A stretch of DNA of 64,000 nt. Origin: Mycobacterium sp. PSTR-4-N (GTDB taxonomy: Bacteria > Actinomycetota > Actinomycetes > Mycobacteriales > Mycobacteriaceae). Under the pieces are notes generated by a model that was not told the origin of the DNA, did no database searches, and saw only the letters and a program-made list of their open reading frames with translations. Made by a program: the position numbers and the translations under genes. The stretch covers positions 17,240 to 81,239 of the forward strand of contig NZ_JAKRFN010000027.1 of assembly GCF_022348085.1 (NCBI RefSeq), given 5' to 3'. The first letter of the stretch is position 1. The number at the start of each line of letters is the position of its first letter. Positions 8,828-17,307 of the stretch are shown here, piece by piece.

Positions 8828-9420
8828 ACGTGTAGCCGTCACGACTTCATCGCCGAGACGGGAGTCGTTGCAGCAGGTGCTGAGTGGGTGAATCCGATGA
8901 GCATCGGGGGCGACGCTCAGTGATGCAAATGCTCAGCCTCGCCGCCTGTGAGCAGTGACCTCACTCGGGCACCCGAGACCGGAAGCCCTTGTTGAATTCA
9001 TGGGGGCCTTGACAACCCGACGTCATCGGGGCGGAAACCCGCACGTCGCGGCGGAGCAAGTGGAATCAGCCGAGGTTTTGTGCCGCCTCCATGGTGGGCT
9101 GTCACTCCGGGTTGAGGGCAGCGTAGTAGAGGGTTCGGACGTTGTTGGGTGAAACCACTGCGCGGCAACCGGTCCCGCGAATGCGGGTGCTTCAGCGCCG
9201 GGCGAGGTGCCTACGAGAAGTGTCATCGTCCGATGCCGCCCGTTGAATGTGCGCAGAGGCCAAGGCCCGCGGATTCTTAGGTTTTATGAAGCAAGGTCAG
9301 GGCCACCCGAGATGTACCTACCAGTACACTCTGACATATGCCCTTGTTCAAAATGTCAGACTCGCAGTCAGATTCGCCGTACCGCACAGGAGCGGCAGGG
9401 TGACCTTCGCCTTGTCAGTA
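8828..9420. other. Mostly non-coding stretch with one operator
   Basis: No convincing gene is seen. The region holds the perfect palindrome at 9313-9328. Just after it is a 21-codon frame (9338-9403, beginning MPLFKMSDSQSD) that could be the first residues of a gene lost when the pdxS fragment next to it arrived. Confidence 0.4.
9313..9328. promoter_or_regulatory. TGTAC-N6-GTACA operator 3 (perfect)
   Basis: TGTAC-CTACCA-GTACA, 9 bp before an ATG at 9338. The spacer resembles that at 11544 (CTTCCA). The gene it served appears to be lost, unless it controls the phosphatase at 9699. Confidence 0.65.
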
Positions 9421-9665
9421 CAGTCGCGTGATCATCAGGGACTAGCACTTCGGCGCCTAGGCTCTGCAGGATCTGCGCCTCCACGACGTGCTCGCGATGC
9501 CTACGGTGGTCATCACCAGGACCGCCGACGCCGCGATGATGCACTCAGTCATGTCCCGCGCGCTCATCTGCGATATGCCATTCTGGGCACGTATGTCGGC
9601 GGGCGCCTGCTCGCTCCAACGACACGACCCGCTGACGGAGTTCCGCTTGCATGGCATCGTCGTGT
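9420..9665 (-). pseudogene. pdxS: pdxS fragment
   Basis: The minus strand encodes QAPADIRAQNGISQMSARDM and TECIIAASAVLVM. In another frame it encodes HVVEAQILQSLGAEVL. This matches VPADIRAQGGVSRMSDPDM and FVEAQILQSLG of the longer pdxS at 49485-50300. About 70 residues remain. The MAKARIGH segment carrying the catalytic Lys is mutated to MTTVGI. Confidence 0.8.
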
Positions 9666-9698
9666 AACGGCAACCCAATTCGCGCGTAGGACCACAAC

Positions 9699-10310
9699 GT
9701 GACCATCGAACGGCACCGTCTGTTCCTGCTGCGTCACGGCGAGACCGAGTGGTCGGCCAACGGGCGGCACACCGGGACCACTGACCTCGAGCTCACCGAC
9801 GTCGGCCGAAACCAGGCTCGGCTGGCTACCGAAGCGATCGCCGCTCTCCGGTTAACGAACCCGCTGGTGTTCAGTAGTCCACGGCGTCGGGCGCTGGTCA
9901 CCGCCGAGTTGGCGGGGTTGACGGTTCACGAGGTCACCCCTCTTCTCGCAGAGTGGGACTACGGCGATTACGAGGGGCTGACCACGCCGCAGATCCGAGA
10001 GAGCGTTTCCGGCTGGACCGTGTGGACGCATGGCAGCCCCGGTGGGGAAAGCGTCTCCGAGGTAGCCGAGCGTGCCGACCGCGCTGTGGAACTGGCGCTG
10101 TCACACCTCGACTCCCGCGATGTCGTGTTCGTCGGCCACGGCCACTTTTCCCGCTCGATATTGATGCGGTGGATGGAGTTGCCGGTCAGCGACGGGATCC
10201 GCGTGTCGATGGCTGCCGCGTCGATCGCGGTGTGCGGCTTCGAGCACGGCAAGCGCCAGATCGCAGCCCTGGGGCTGACTGGTCACCCGAATCCGTGTCT
10301 GCCGGAGTGA
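9699..10310 (+). CDS. Histidine phosphatase (phosphoglycerate mutase-like acid phosphatase)
   Basis: The 203-residue protein has the branch-2 histidine phosphatase signature LFLLRHGETEWSANGRHTG, whose His is the phospho-acceptor. It also has SSPRRRALVTAE (second Arg), the acid-base Glu in EWDYGDYEGL, and a late catalytic His in VVFVGHGHFSR. Close actinobacterial relatives are annotated as acid phosphatases; the physiological substrate is unknown. It might act on sugar phosphates, which would suit the nearby pentose-phosphate genes, but that is inference. Start is GTG 9699. No operon partner. Confidence 0.88.
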   Translation: MTIERHRLFLLRHGETEWSANGRHTGTTDLELTDVGRNQARLATEAIAALRLTNPLVFSSPRRRALVTAELAGLTVHEVTPLLAEWDYGDYEGLTTPQIRESVSGWTVWTHGSPGGESVSEVAERADRAVELALSHLDSRDVVFVGHGHFSRSILMRWMELPVSDGIRVSMAAASIAVCGFEHGKRQIAALGLTGHPNPCLPE

Positions 10311-10389
10311 CGGGCGCCGGCGTTCAAGCGTCGAGATGATGGTCGGCATCTCCAGCTTGCCTGCCAACTCAGCTACCGCGGCGCCGGCG

Positions 10390-10490
10390 GGACGGAAGCC
10401 GCGGCTGCCGCTTCGTTGACTGCGCCCGTCCACTGAACGCCGTCCCACCACCACGGGTCGGATTCAACTGGCAGTCGCAACACCGTGATC
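10390..10490 (-). pseudogene. DUF2510-like fragment
   Basis: The minus strand encodes SDPWWWDGVQWTGAVNEAAA followed by a stop. The WWDGxQWT pattern is the hallmark of the short DUF2510 motif in actinobacterial membrane proteins. Nothing else of such a protein is visible, so this is a tentative scrap. Confidence 0.35.
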
Positions 10491-10534
10491 ACGGAGGTGC
10501 GGAGTGGCGAAAATTCGCGCCGGAACCCTCCGTG

Positions 10535-11095
10535 CTAGGCCGGTTCCTCCGCCTCACTTCGCCTCGGGAGAACCCAGTCCGGGCGCGCAAAGTGGCACGT
10601 GTAGCCGTTGGGGTATGTGATCAAGTAGCGCTGGTGCTCGGGCTCGGCTTCCCAGAACGACCCAGCGGACTCGATGGTGGTGACGGCGTCGCCTGGCCAC
10701 AGGCCGGACGCGTCGACGTCCGCGATCGTGTCCCGCGCGATTTGCTCCTGCTCCATGGAGGTGGGGAAGATCGCGGATCGGTAGCTCGTGCCGAAGTCGT
10801 TGCCTTGGCTGTTCAGCGTCGTCGGGTCGTGGACCTGGAAAAAGTACGCCAGGATGTCGCGATACGTTGTCCGGGTCGGGTCGAACACGATCTCGATCGC
10901 CTCAGCGTGCCCAGGGTGGTTGCGGTAGGTTGCGTAGTCGTTGTCGCCTCCGATGTAGCCCACACGGGTGTCTACTACGCCTGGCTGTTGCCGGAACAGA
11001 TCTTCCATACCCCAGAAGCACCCACCGGCGAGGATGGCCGTCTCGGTGTCGGGGTTGCGGGTGATCGTCCCGGTGCCGTCGATGCTGCTGGTCAC
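10535..11095 (-). CDS. msrA: Peptide methionine-S-sulfoxide reductase
   Basis: The 186-residue protein has the catalytic motif AILAGGCFWGMEDLF (nucleophilic Cys in GCFWG) and the conserved VGYIGG, YRNHPGHAEAIEIVFDP and FFQVHDPTTLNSQGNDFGTSYRSA, all diagnostic of MsrA. It reduces methionine-S-sulfoxide in proteins using thioredoxin-type electrons. Resolving cysteines are limited: a single further Cys is seen in YTCHFARP near the C-terminus. Its GTG start overlaps the stop of the upstream msrB-like gene (GTGA) with AGGAGA before it, so the two are translationally coupled. Both lie behind operator 4. Confidence 0.95.
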   Translation of the reverse strand: MTSSIDGTGTITRNPDTETAILAGGCFWGMEDLFRQQPGVVDTRVGYIGGDNDYATYRNHPGHAEAIEIVFDPTRTTYRDILAYFFQVHDPTTLNSQGNDFGTSYRSAIFPTSMEQEQIARDTIADVDASGLWPGDAVTTIESAGSFWEAEPEHQRYLITYPNGYTCHFARPDWVLPRRSEAEEPA

Positions 11096-11499
11096 GCTGA
11101 ATCTCCTGTCGATTCTGCTCGAGAGTCGTCCAGGGAACGGTATTGGCCGTATCCCTCCTCCTCGAGCGATGAGTCCTGGACAAGTCGGAGGGTGGTGGAG
11201 TTCATGCCGTACCGACGTCTGCCGGCTTCCTGCGGCCCGTCCGGCACGGGGTGGCCGAGGTGGCTGTCAGCACCCGCCGAACGCACTTCGCTGCGTGGCG
11301 TGGTCGGCTGGTGGTGGGTTCTGGTGTCCAAGGCGCCGTCGTCAATCGGCTTGGTGAAACTTGGCCGCCCCGTGCCATTGTCGTACCTTTCGGTTGAGTA
11401 GAACAGATCCTGCCCAGAGACGACCTGGATGACATAGCGTTGCTGTTCGGGGAGGTGGCTGAGCGCCCCCTCAGTGTTGACGTAGTCCTTCGAAAACAA
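11092..11499 (-). CDS. MsrB-like protein lacking the catalytic cysteine and zinc ligands
   Basis: The protein has 135 residues. VVSGQDLFYSTERYDNGTGR, PSFTKPIDDGAL and EVRSAGADSHLGHPVPDGP place it in the methionine-R-sulfoxide reductase family. The family's catalytic RYCINSAALRF reads RRYGMNSTTLRLV here, so Cys is Gly. The CxxC zinc pairs are absent and the N-terminus is about 30 residues short. It should not be a normal MsrB. It is either decaying or a non-catalytic partner of MsrA. TTG start 11499, with AGGAGG 5 bp upstream. A perfect TGTAC palindrome lies 45 bp before the start. Confidence 0.8.
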   Translation of the reverse strand: MFSKDYVNTEGALSHLPEQQRYVIQVVSGQDLFYSTERYDNGTGRPSFTKPIDDGALDTRTHHQPTTPRSEVRSAGADSHLGHPVPDGPQEAGRRRYGMNSTTLRLVQDSSLEEEGYGQYRSLDDSRAESTGDSA

Positions 11500-11543
11500 G
11501 GCTTCCTCCTGGGTGGTTCAACTTCCCCCACCGTAGATCAAAG

Positions 11544-11559
11544 TGTACCTTCCAGTACA
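11544..11559. promoter_or_regulatory. TGTAC-N6-GTACA operator 4 (perfect)
   Basis: TGTAC-CTTCCA-GTACA, 45 bp upstream of the TTG start of the msrB-like/msrA operon on the minus strand. Confidence 0.75.
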
Positions 11560-11664
11560 GTGTCGCTCGACTGGACATGCTCAACCTCCTAGGAGTTCGG
11601 CGTCGAGCTCCCTTGGGCGAGTGAGTAGGCCAGTCTCACGGCTACGACGACCGCCCCTGGTCGC

Positions 11665-12012
11665 ATGTCTCCGCAATGGTTCGAGAGGCTCACATTGACC
11701 GAGTTGCGCTTTCCACCTCAGCTCCCGCCGGGCGCTCTGAATCCGACAGACCACAGCACGTCGGCTGTCCACGGGGTCATCGCGGCGGGCGCCGTGACCT
11801 GCTGGGCGGCCGAGTCGCAGGAAGGCTTCGACAAACTGCCATCCGTTGGCGTCGAGCTGGGTGACGTCCATTTGGCCTTGGAGAACGACGGCGTCGAGAA
11901 GTTTCAGGGATCCTGGGGTTTATTGATGAAAGCAGCGCAGACCCAACTCGGCGCGGCGGTCTGGTCTCAAAAGAGTTGCAGCGCAATCACATTCGGTCGG
12001 ATGAGCCGATGA
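11665..12012 (+). pseudogene. tal: Transaldolase C-terminal fragment
   Basis: The frame reads VHGVIAAGAVTCWAAESQEG, then FDKLPSVGVELGDVHLALEN and GVEKFQGSWGLLM. This follows DHGVVTGNTLSGTADAAQEV, IDLTDVFIVLEDEGVDKFEK and SWHELL at the end of the intact tal at 19453-20568. Only the last 80-110 residues remain, so the active-site Lys region is lost. It sits directly before the pentose-phosphate cluster. Confidence 0.8.
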
Positions 12013-14051
12013 CCACGCCCGACGTTGCGTCCATCCACGGCGGCGCGAAGAGTGAACGACCGCGCCGCTCGCGGACTGGGCCCGACGGCATTGACCCATC
12101 GCAGGAGCTGGACATCGGTGAGATTCCCGAAACAGCAGGAGGTTCTCACCGAAGTCCGTTCCCGCCCATCGCCGACTACGCGTTCCTGTCGGACTGCGAG
12201 ACAACGTGTCTGATCTCATCGGCTGGGTCGGTGGAATGGCTATGCGTGCCTAGACCGGACTCACCCAGCGTGTTCGGCGCACTCCTTGACCGATCTGCCG
12301 GCCATTTCCGGCTCGGCCCCAAAGGGGTCTCGGTCCCGGCCGCACGCCGCTATCTGCCGGGCAGCCTCATCCTGGAAACCACCTGGCAGACCCACACCGG
12401 ATGGCTCATCGTGCGCGACGCGCTCGTGATGGGCCCCTGGCATGACGTCGGGTCGCGGTCACCCACCCACCACCGCACCCCGATGGACTGGGACGCCGAG
12501 CACACCCTGCTGCGCACCGTGCGCTGCGTCAGCGGCACCGTCGAGCTGGTGGTGAACTGCGCGCCGTCGTTCGACTACCACCGGGTCGGCGCCAGCTGGG
12601 AATACTGCGGACCCGCCTACGGCGAGGCCGTCGCTTCGGCCCAAAATGATCCGGACACTCACCCGAAACTCAGGCTCACGACCAATCTGCGGTTGGGCAT
12701 TGAGGGCCGCGAAGCCCACGCCCGTACCCGGATGAAGGAGGGCGACAACGTCTTTGTCGCATTGTCCTGGTCGGATCCGCCACCGCCTCAGAGCTATGAG
12801 CAAGCTGCCGAGAAGATGTGGAAGACCGGCGACATGTGGCGGGATTGGATCAATACGGGAAACTTTCCGGATCACCCGTGGCGGACATATCTACAACGCA
12901 GCGCGCTGACGCTGAAAGGGCTGACGTACGCCCCCACGGGCGCGCTGCTGGCGGCGAGCACCACGTCATTGCCGGAAACGCCACGCGGCGAGCGGAATTG
13001 GGACTACCGCTACGCGTGGGTGCGCGATTCGACCTTCGCGCTGTGGGGTCTGTACACGCTGGGCCTGGACCGGGAGGCGGACGACTTCTTCTCGTTCATC
13101 GCCGAGGTGTCCTGCGCGAACGGCGATGAACACCGTCCCTTGCAAGTGATGTACGGCGTCGGCGGGGAGCGGGCGCTGGTCGAGGAGGAGCTCACCCATC
13201 TGACCGGATATGAGGGGGCTCGCCCGGTGCGGGTCGGCAACGGCGCCTACGACCAGGACCAGCATGACATCTGGGGCACGATCCTCGACTCGGTGTATCT
13301 GCATGCCAAGTCACGCGATGACATCCCAGAAACGTTGTGGCTCATGCTCGTACAGCAGGTCGAGGAGGCGATCAAGCACTGGCGCGACCCGGACCGCGGG
13401 ATCTGGGAAGTCCGCGGCGAGCCCCAGCACTTCACGTCGTCGAAGATCATGTGCTGGGTCGCGCTGGACCGTGGCGCGAAACTGGCCGAGATTCGAGGTG
13501 AACGATCCAACGCGCAGAAATGGCGCCCGATCGCCGAGGAAATCCGGGCCGACGTCTTGAAGAACGGCGTCGATTCCCGAGGCGTGCTCGTTCAGCGCTA
13601 CGGCTCCGACGCGCTGGACGCGGCGCTGCTGCTGGCCGTGCTGCTCCGCTTCCTGCCCGCCGACGACCCGAGGATACGTGCCACCGTGCTGGCGATCGCC
13701 GATGAGCTCACCGAAGACGGCCTGGTGCTGCGCTACCGGGTCGAGGAGACCGACGATGGATTGCACGGTGAGGAAGGCGCATTCGTCATCTGCTCGTTCT
13801 GGCTGGTCTCGGCGCTGGTGGAGATCGGTGAGATCACCCGCGCCAGGCAGCTGTGTGAACGGCTGCTGTCGTTCGCCAGCCCGCTCAACCTCTACGCCGA
13901 GGAGATCCAGCCGCGCACCGGCCAGCATCTGGGCAACTTCCCCCAAGCGTTCACCCACCTGGCATTGATCAACGCCGTGGTGCACGTCATCCGGTCCGAA
14001 GAAGCATCAGACAGCGCCGGAGTATTCCTACCCGCCGCCGCACCGATCTAG
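12009..14051 (+). CDS. Glycoside hydrolase family 15 (trehalase / glucoamylase-like)
   Basis: The protein has about 680 residues. The N-terminal beta-sandwich domain (about 50-290) starts at IADYAFLSDCETTCLISSAG and includes WLCVPRPDSPSVFGALLD. An alpha/alpha-barrel follows with TTSLPETPRGERNWDYRYAW and VRDSTFALWGLYTLG, the canonical GH15 block. A catalytic-type acidic pair lies around GLHGEEGAFVICSFWL. The mycobacterial enzyme of this type is a trehalase, although other GH15 members act on alpha-glucans. No signal peptide is seen, so it is cytosolic. It could release glucose to feed the following genes, but no glucokinase is present. An alternative start is ATG 11976. Confidence 0.85.
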   Translation: MTTPDVASIHGGAKSERPRRSRTGPDGIDPSQELDIGEIPETAGGSHRSPFPPIADYAFLSDCETTCLISSAGSVEWLCVPRPDSPSVFGALLDRSAGHFRLGPKGVSVPAARRYLPGSLILETTWQTHTGWLIVRDALVMGPWHDVGSRSPTHHRTPMDWDAEHTLLRTVRCVSGTVELVVNCAPSFDYHRVGASWEYCGPAYGEAVASAQNDPDTHPKLRLTTNLRLGIEGREAHARTRMKEGDNVFVALSWSDPPPPQSYEQAAEKMWKTGDMWRDWINTGNFPDHPWRTYLQRSALTLKGLTYAPTGALLAASTTSLPETPRGERNWDYRYAWVRDSTFALWGLYTLGLDREADDFFSFIAEVSCANGDEHRPLQVMYGVGGERALVEEELTHLTGYEGARPVRVGNGAYDQDQHDIWGTILDSVYLHAKSRDDIPETLWLMLVQQVEEAIKHWRDPDRGIWEVRGEPQHFTSSKIMCWVALDRGAKLAEIRGERSNAQKWRPIAEEIRADVLKNGVDSRGVLVQRYGSDALDAALLLAVLLRFLPADDPRIRATVLAIADELTEDGLVLRYRVEETDDGLHGEEGAFVICSFWLVSALVEIGEITRARQLCERLLSFASPLNLYAEEIQPRTGQHLGNFPQAFTHLALINAVVHVIRSEEASDSAGVFLPAAAPI

Positions 14052-14539
14052 ACGACTCATCACCGCCGCCGCACCAACCACCGTCCGCGCTACAAACCAC
14101 GGAGTGAAAAGAACAGACGAATGAACACCCCAGGTGAACGGGCACCCCAACGGACCACCCCTCGAGCACGGTCAGTGGTTGATCTGGTATACGTTGCCAC
14201 TTGCATTGTCGCGCAGACTGTTTCAGATGATACCGGCGTCGATACCCTCACGGTCAACATGATTCGAGCGTCGCGCAGTCATCCCGAATGCCGACGGCAA
14301 AGGGCGTGGAGGCCGACTTCCATGTCCCCGCCACTGTCTACGACAGTTTCGCCTCAAGCATTACCGCCCCCGGCGACCAGGCCCTGCGGGCGTCGGAGAC
14401 GACGTTCGAGGGCCACCGCGCGGCCTTCTCCGACCCGACCCGCGAGGAACTGCACGCCGACGAGCTCACTACCCGCGTAGTGACTCGTCTGAGCCTCCAA
14501 CACCGACCCACCGACGCCGACCCTCGAAGAGGACATCAC
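14052..14539. other. Leader region before pgi
   Basis: The pgi frame stays open back to 14288, giving 84 extra codons that begin MPTAKGVEADFHVPA and include YDSFASSITAPGDQALRASE. No family is recognised and the normal Pgi start lies downstream, so this may be chance or a fused remnant. A promoter for the pgi-to-pgl cluster may lie here, but no clear elements were identified. Confidence 0.35.
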
Positions 14540-16165
14540 ATGCCAGATTCACCGTTGCGTCTTCACCCCGCCTACGCCGCTCTCGCCGAACACCACTCCA
14601 CGATCGGGCACCGCCATCTACGTGACCTGTTCGCCGACGACCCCGATCGTGGCGAATGGTTCAACAACGAGGCGGCCGGGCTATATCTGGATTACTCCAA
14701 GAACCGCATCACCGATGAAACCTTGGATCTGCTAGTCGAGTTGGCCCAGCAGTGCAGTCTCGAGGAGCGCCGGGACTCGATGTTCGCCGGCGAGCCGATC
14801 AACGTGTCCGAGGACCGTGCGGTTCTGCATGTGGCACTGCGTATGCCGAAAGACGCCACGCTGATCGTCGACGGGGTCGACGTGGTCGCCCAGGTGCACG
14901 ACGTCTTGGACCGGATGGCCGAGTTCGCCACCAAGATCCGCTCGGGTGAATGGAAAGGCCACACCGGCAAGCCGATTCGCAACATCGTCAACATCGGCAT
15001 CGGTGGTTCCGACCTGGGCCCGGTAATGGCCTACGAGGCGCTGCGCCACTACACCGAGCGCAATCTGACATTCCGGTTCGTCTCCAACGTGGACTCGACG
15101 GACTTCGCGGAAGCCACCAGGGACCTGTCAGCAGACGAGACGCTGTTCATCGTGTCGTCGAAGACGTTCACGACCCTGGAGACGCTGACCAATGCCACCT
15201 CGGCCCGGGAATGGGTGCTTGGCCAGCTGGGCGAGGAGTCCGCGATCGCCAAGCACTTCGTGGCCGTCTCGACGAACGCCGAGCGGGTGTCACAGTTCGG
15301 GATCGACACCGCGAACATGTTCGGCTTCTGGGACTGGGTCGGGGGTCGGTACTCGATGGATTCGGCGATCGGCCTGTCCACCATGGTGGCACTCGGGCCC
15401 GACCAGTTCCACGAATTGTTGGCCGGTTTGCACGCGATGGACGAACACTTCCGCACCACGCCGCTGCGACAAAACCTCCCTGTGCTCATGGGCCTGCTCA
15501 CTGTGTGGTACGTGGAATTCTTCGGGGCCTCCGCGGTCGGCGTGATGCCGTATGACCAGTACCTCAAGCGCTTTCCCGCATATCTGCAGCAGCTGACGAT
15601 GGAATCCAACGGCAAGCACGTCACCCTCGACGGCACAGTCGTGGACTACCAGACCGGCCCGCTGTACTGGGGCGAGCCTGGCACCAACGGCCAGCACAGC
15701 TTTTACCAGCTCATCCACCAGGGAACGTCGCTGATACCGGTTGACCTCATCGGCTTCGCCCAAGGCCTCAACCCCCTGGGCGACCACCACGACATCTTGT
15801 CGTCGAATGTCTTCGCGCAGGCCCAGGCACTCGCCTTCGGTAAGAGCGCCGCGGAGCTCCGTACGGAAGGGACTCCCGAGGCGGTGGTGCCGCACCGGGT
15901 CATGGAGGGAAACCGTCCGACCAACGTGCTGCTCGCGCAGGTCTTGACCCCACACATCCTCGGCGCACTGGTGGCGCTCTACGAGCACAGCGTGTTCACG
16001 CAGGGAACCATCTGGGGCATCAACTCTTTCGACCAATGGGGCGTCGAGCTAGGCAAGGCACTGGCCGTGGCGATCCTGCCGGGGTTGCAGAGCGATGCCG
16101 AACCCGAACTCGACCACGACTCGTCGACCAACAAGCTGATCCAGCGCTACCGATCACTCAAGTGA
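14540..16165 (+). CDS. pgi: Glucose-6-phosphate isomerase
   Basis: The protein has 541 residues and interconverts glucose-6-phosphate and fructose-6-phosphate. Signatures include NIGIGGSDLGPVMAYEAL, FIVSSKTFTTLETLTNA, the GGRYSMDSAIGLS block, QLTMESNGKHVT (catalytic Glu), GQHSFYQLIHQG (catalytic His) and NSFDQWGVELGK (catalytic Lys). ATG 14540 follows AGAGGA and gives the usual family length. It starts a tight run with gnd (11-bp gap). Having pgi in the cluster lets fructose-6-phosphate return to the oxidative branch. Confidence 0.96.
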   Translation: MPDSPLRLHPAYAALAEHHSTIGHRHLRDLFADDPDRGEWFNNEAAGLYLDYSKNRITDETLDLLVELAQQCSLEERRDSMFAGEPINVSEDRAVLHVALRMPKDATLIVDGVDVVAQVHDVLDRMAEFATKIRSGEWKGHTGKPIRNIVNIGIGGSDLGPVMAYEALRHYTERNLTFRFVSNVDSTDFAEATRDLSADETLFIVSSKTFTTLETLTNATSAREWVLGQLGEESAIAKHFVAVSTNAERVSQFGIDTANMFGFWDWVGGRYSMDSAIGLSTMVALGPDQFHELLAGLHAMDEHFRTTPLRQNLPVLMGLLTVWYVEFFGASAVGVMPYDQYLKRFPAYLQQLTMESNGKHVTLDGTVVDYQTGPLYWGEPGTNGQHSFYQLIHQGTSLIPVDLIGFAQGLNPLGDHHDILSSNVFAQAQALAFGKSAAELRTEGTPEAVVPHRVMEGNRPTNVLLAQVLTPHILGALVALYEHSVFTQGTIWGINSFDQWGVELGKALAVAILPGLQSDAEPELDHDSSTNKLIQRYRSLK

Positions 16166-16176
16166 GGAAGAACAAC

Positions 16177-17208
16177 ATGGCAACTGGCACATCAATGCAG
16201 CTGGGCATGGTCGGGCTAGGCCGGATGGGCTCCAACCTCGCTCGGCGCCTGATCCGCGACGGACATCGCTGCGTGGTCTACGACGTCAACCCCGACGCGG
16301 TCAAGAAGCTCGAGACAGACGACGGGGCGACCGGGGCCGCATCCCTGGCGGACCTCGTCGAGAAGCTGGAACAGCCCCGGACAGTGTGGCTGATGCTGCC
16401 AGCGGCCATCGTCGACTCGACCCTCGACGACCTCGTCCCCCTGTTGGCGCCCGGTGACACGGTGATCGACGGCGGCAACTCCTACTACCGCGACGACATT
16501 ACCCGGGCCAAGCAGCTGGTGACCCAGGACATTCACTACGTGGACTGCGGCACCAGCGGCGGGGTGTGGGGACTCGATCGCGGATACTGCCTGATGATCG
16601 GCGGGGAATCCGAAGTCGTGACCCGACTCGACCCAATCTTCAAGACGATCGCCCCCGGCGCCGGATCCGCCGAACCGACCCTAGGCCGTGACAGCAGCGC
16701 CGGCACCGCGGCCGACGGGTACCTGCACTGCGGGCCAAGTGGGGCAGGGCATTTCGTGAAGATGGTCCACAATGGGGTCGAATACGGAATGATGGCCGCG
16801 ATCGCCGAGGGCCTCAGCATCATCAAGCACGCCGACGCCGGCAAGGCAACCCAAGCCGTGGACGCGGAGACCACCCCGCTGCGCGACCCGTGGGCCTATC
16901 AATACGACATCGACATCGCCGAGGTGGCCGAGGTCTGGCGGCGCGGATCGGTGATCGGATCATGGCTGGTCGACCTGATCGCCAACGCCCTGGCCCGCTC
17001 ACCCGATCTCGACGAATTCAGCGGGCGGGTATCTGACTCCGGCGAAGGCCGGTGGACGGTCCTCGCCGCGGTGGACGAGGGTGTTCCGGCTCCTGTCATC
17101 ACGACCTCGCTCTTCGAGCGATTCGAGTCCCGACAACTCGGCAACTTCACCGACAAGATCGTCTCAGCCATGCGCAGCGAATTCGGCGGCCATGCCGAAC
17201 AGAAGTAG
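16177..17208 (+). CDS. gnd: 6-phosphogluconate dehydrogenase, short (Gnd2/GntZ) type
   Basis: The protein has 343 residues. The Rossmann start is MQLGMVGLGRMGSNLARRLI. The substrate motif VIDGGNSYYRDD, CGTSGGVWGLDRGYCLMIGG, and the catalytic GAGHFVKMVHNGVEYGMM (Lys and Asn) are all present. It decarboxylates 6-phosphogluconate to ribulose-5-phosphate with NAD(P)H production. At about 340 residues it is the short form, which is often NAD-preferring, rather than the 480-residue form. Cofactor choice therefore needs testing. ATG at 16177 with GAGGAAG before it. Confidence 0.94.
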   Translation: MATGTSMQLGMVGLGRMGSNLARRLIRDGHRCVVYDVNPDAVKKLETDDGATGAASLADLVEKLEQPRTVWLMLPAAIVDSTLDDLVPLLAPGDTVIDGGNSYYRDDITRAKQLVTQDIHYVDCGTSGGVWGLDRGYCLMIGGESEVVTRLDPIFKTIAPGAGSAEPTLGRDSSAGTAADGYLHCGPSGAGHFVKMVHNGVEYGMMAAIAEGLSIIKHADAGKATQAVDAETTPLRDPWAYQYDIDIAEVAEVWRRGSVIGSWLVDLIANALARSPDLDEFSGRVSDSGEGRWTVLAAVDEGVPAPVITTSLFERFESRQLGNFTDKIVSAMRSEFGGHAEQK

Positions 17209-17307
17209 ATCCACCCACCAGTCTGTCGCACACGCGACACATCCATCTGGAGGCCAAGTTGTGAACGTCGTTCAGGGACAAATGATTTGCCATCGAGGAG
17301 TGAGCTT

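Noticed and set aside
14288..14539. 84-codon N-terminal extension of pgi
   Set aside because: Homologous Pgi proteins start at the ATG 14540, which has a good ribosome site. The extension matches nothing.
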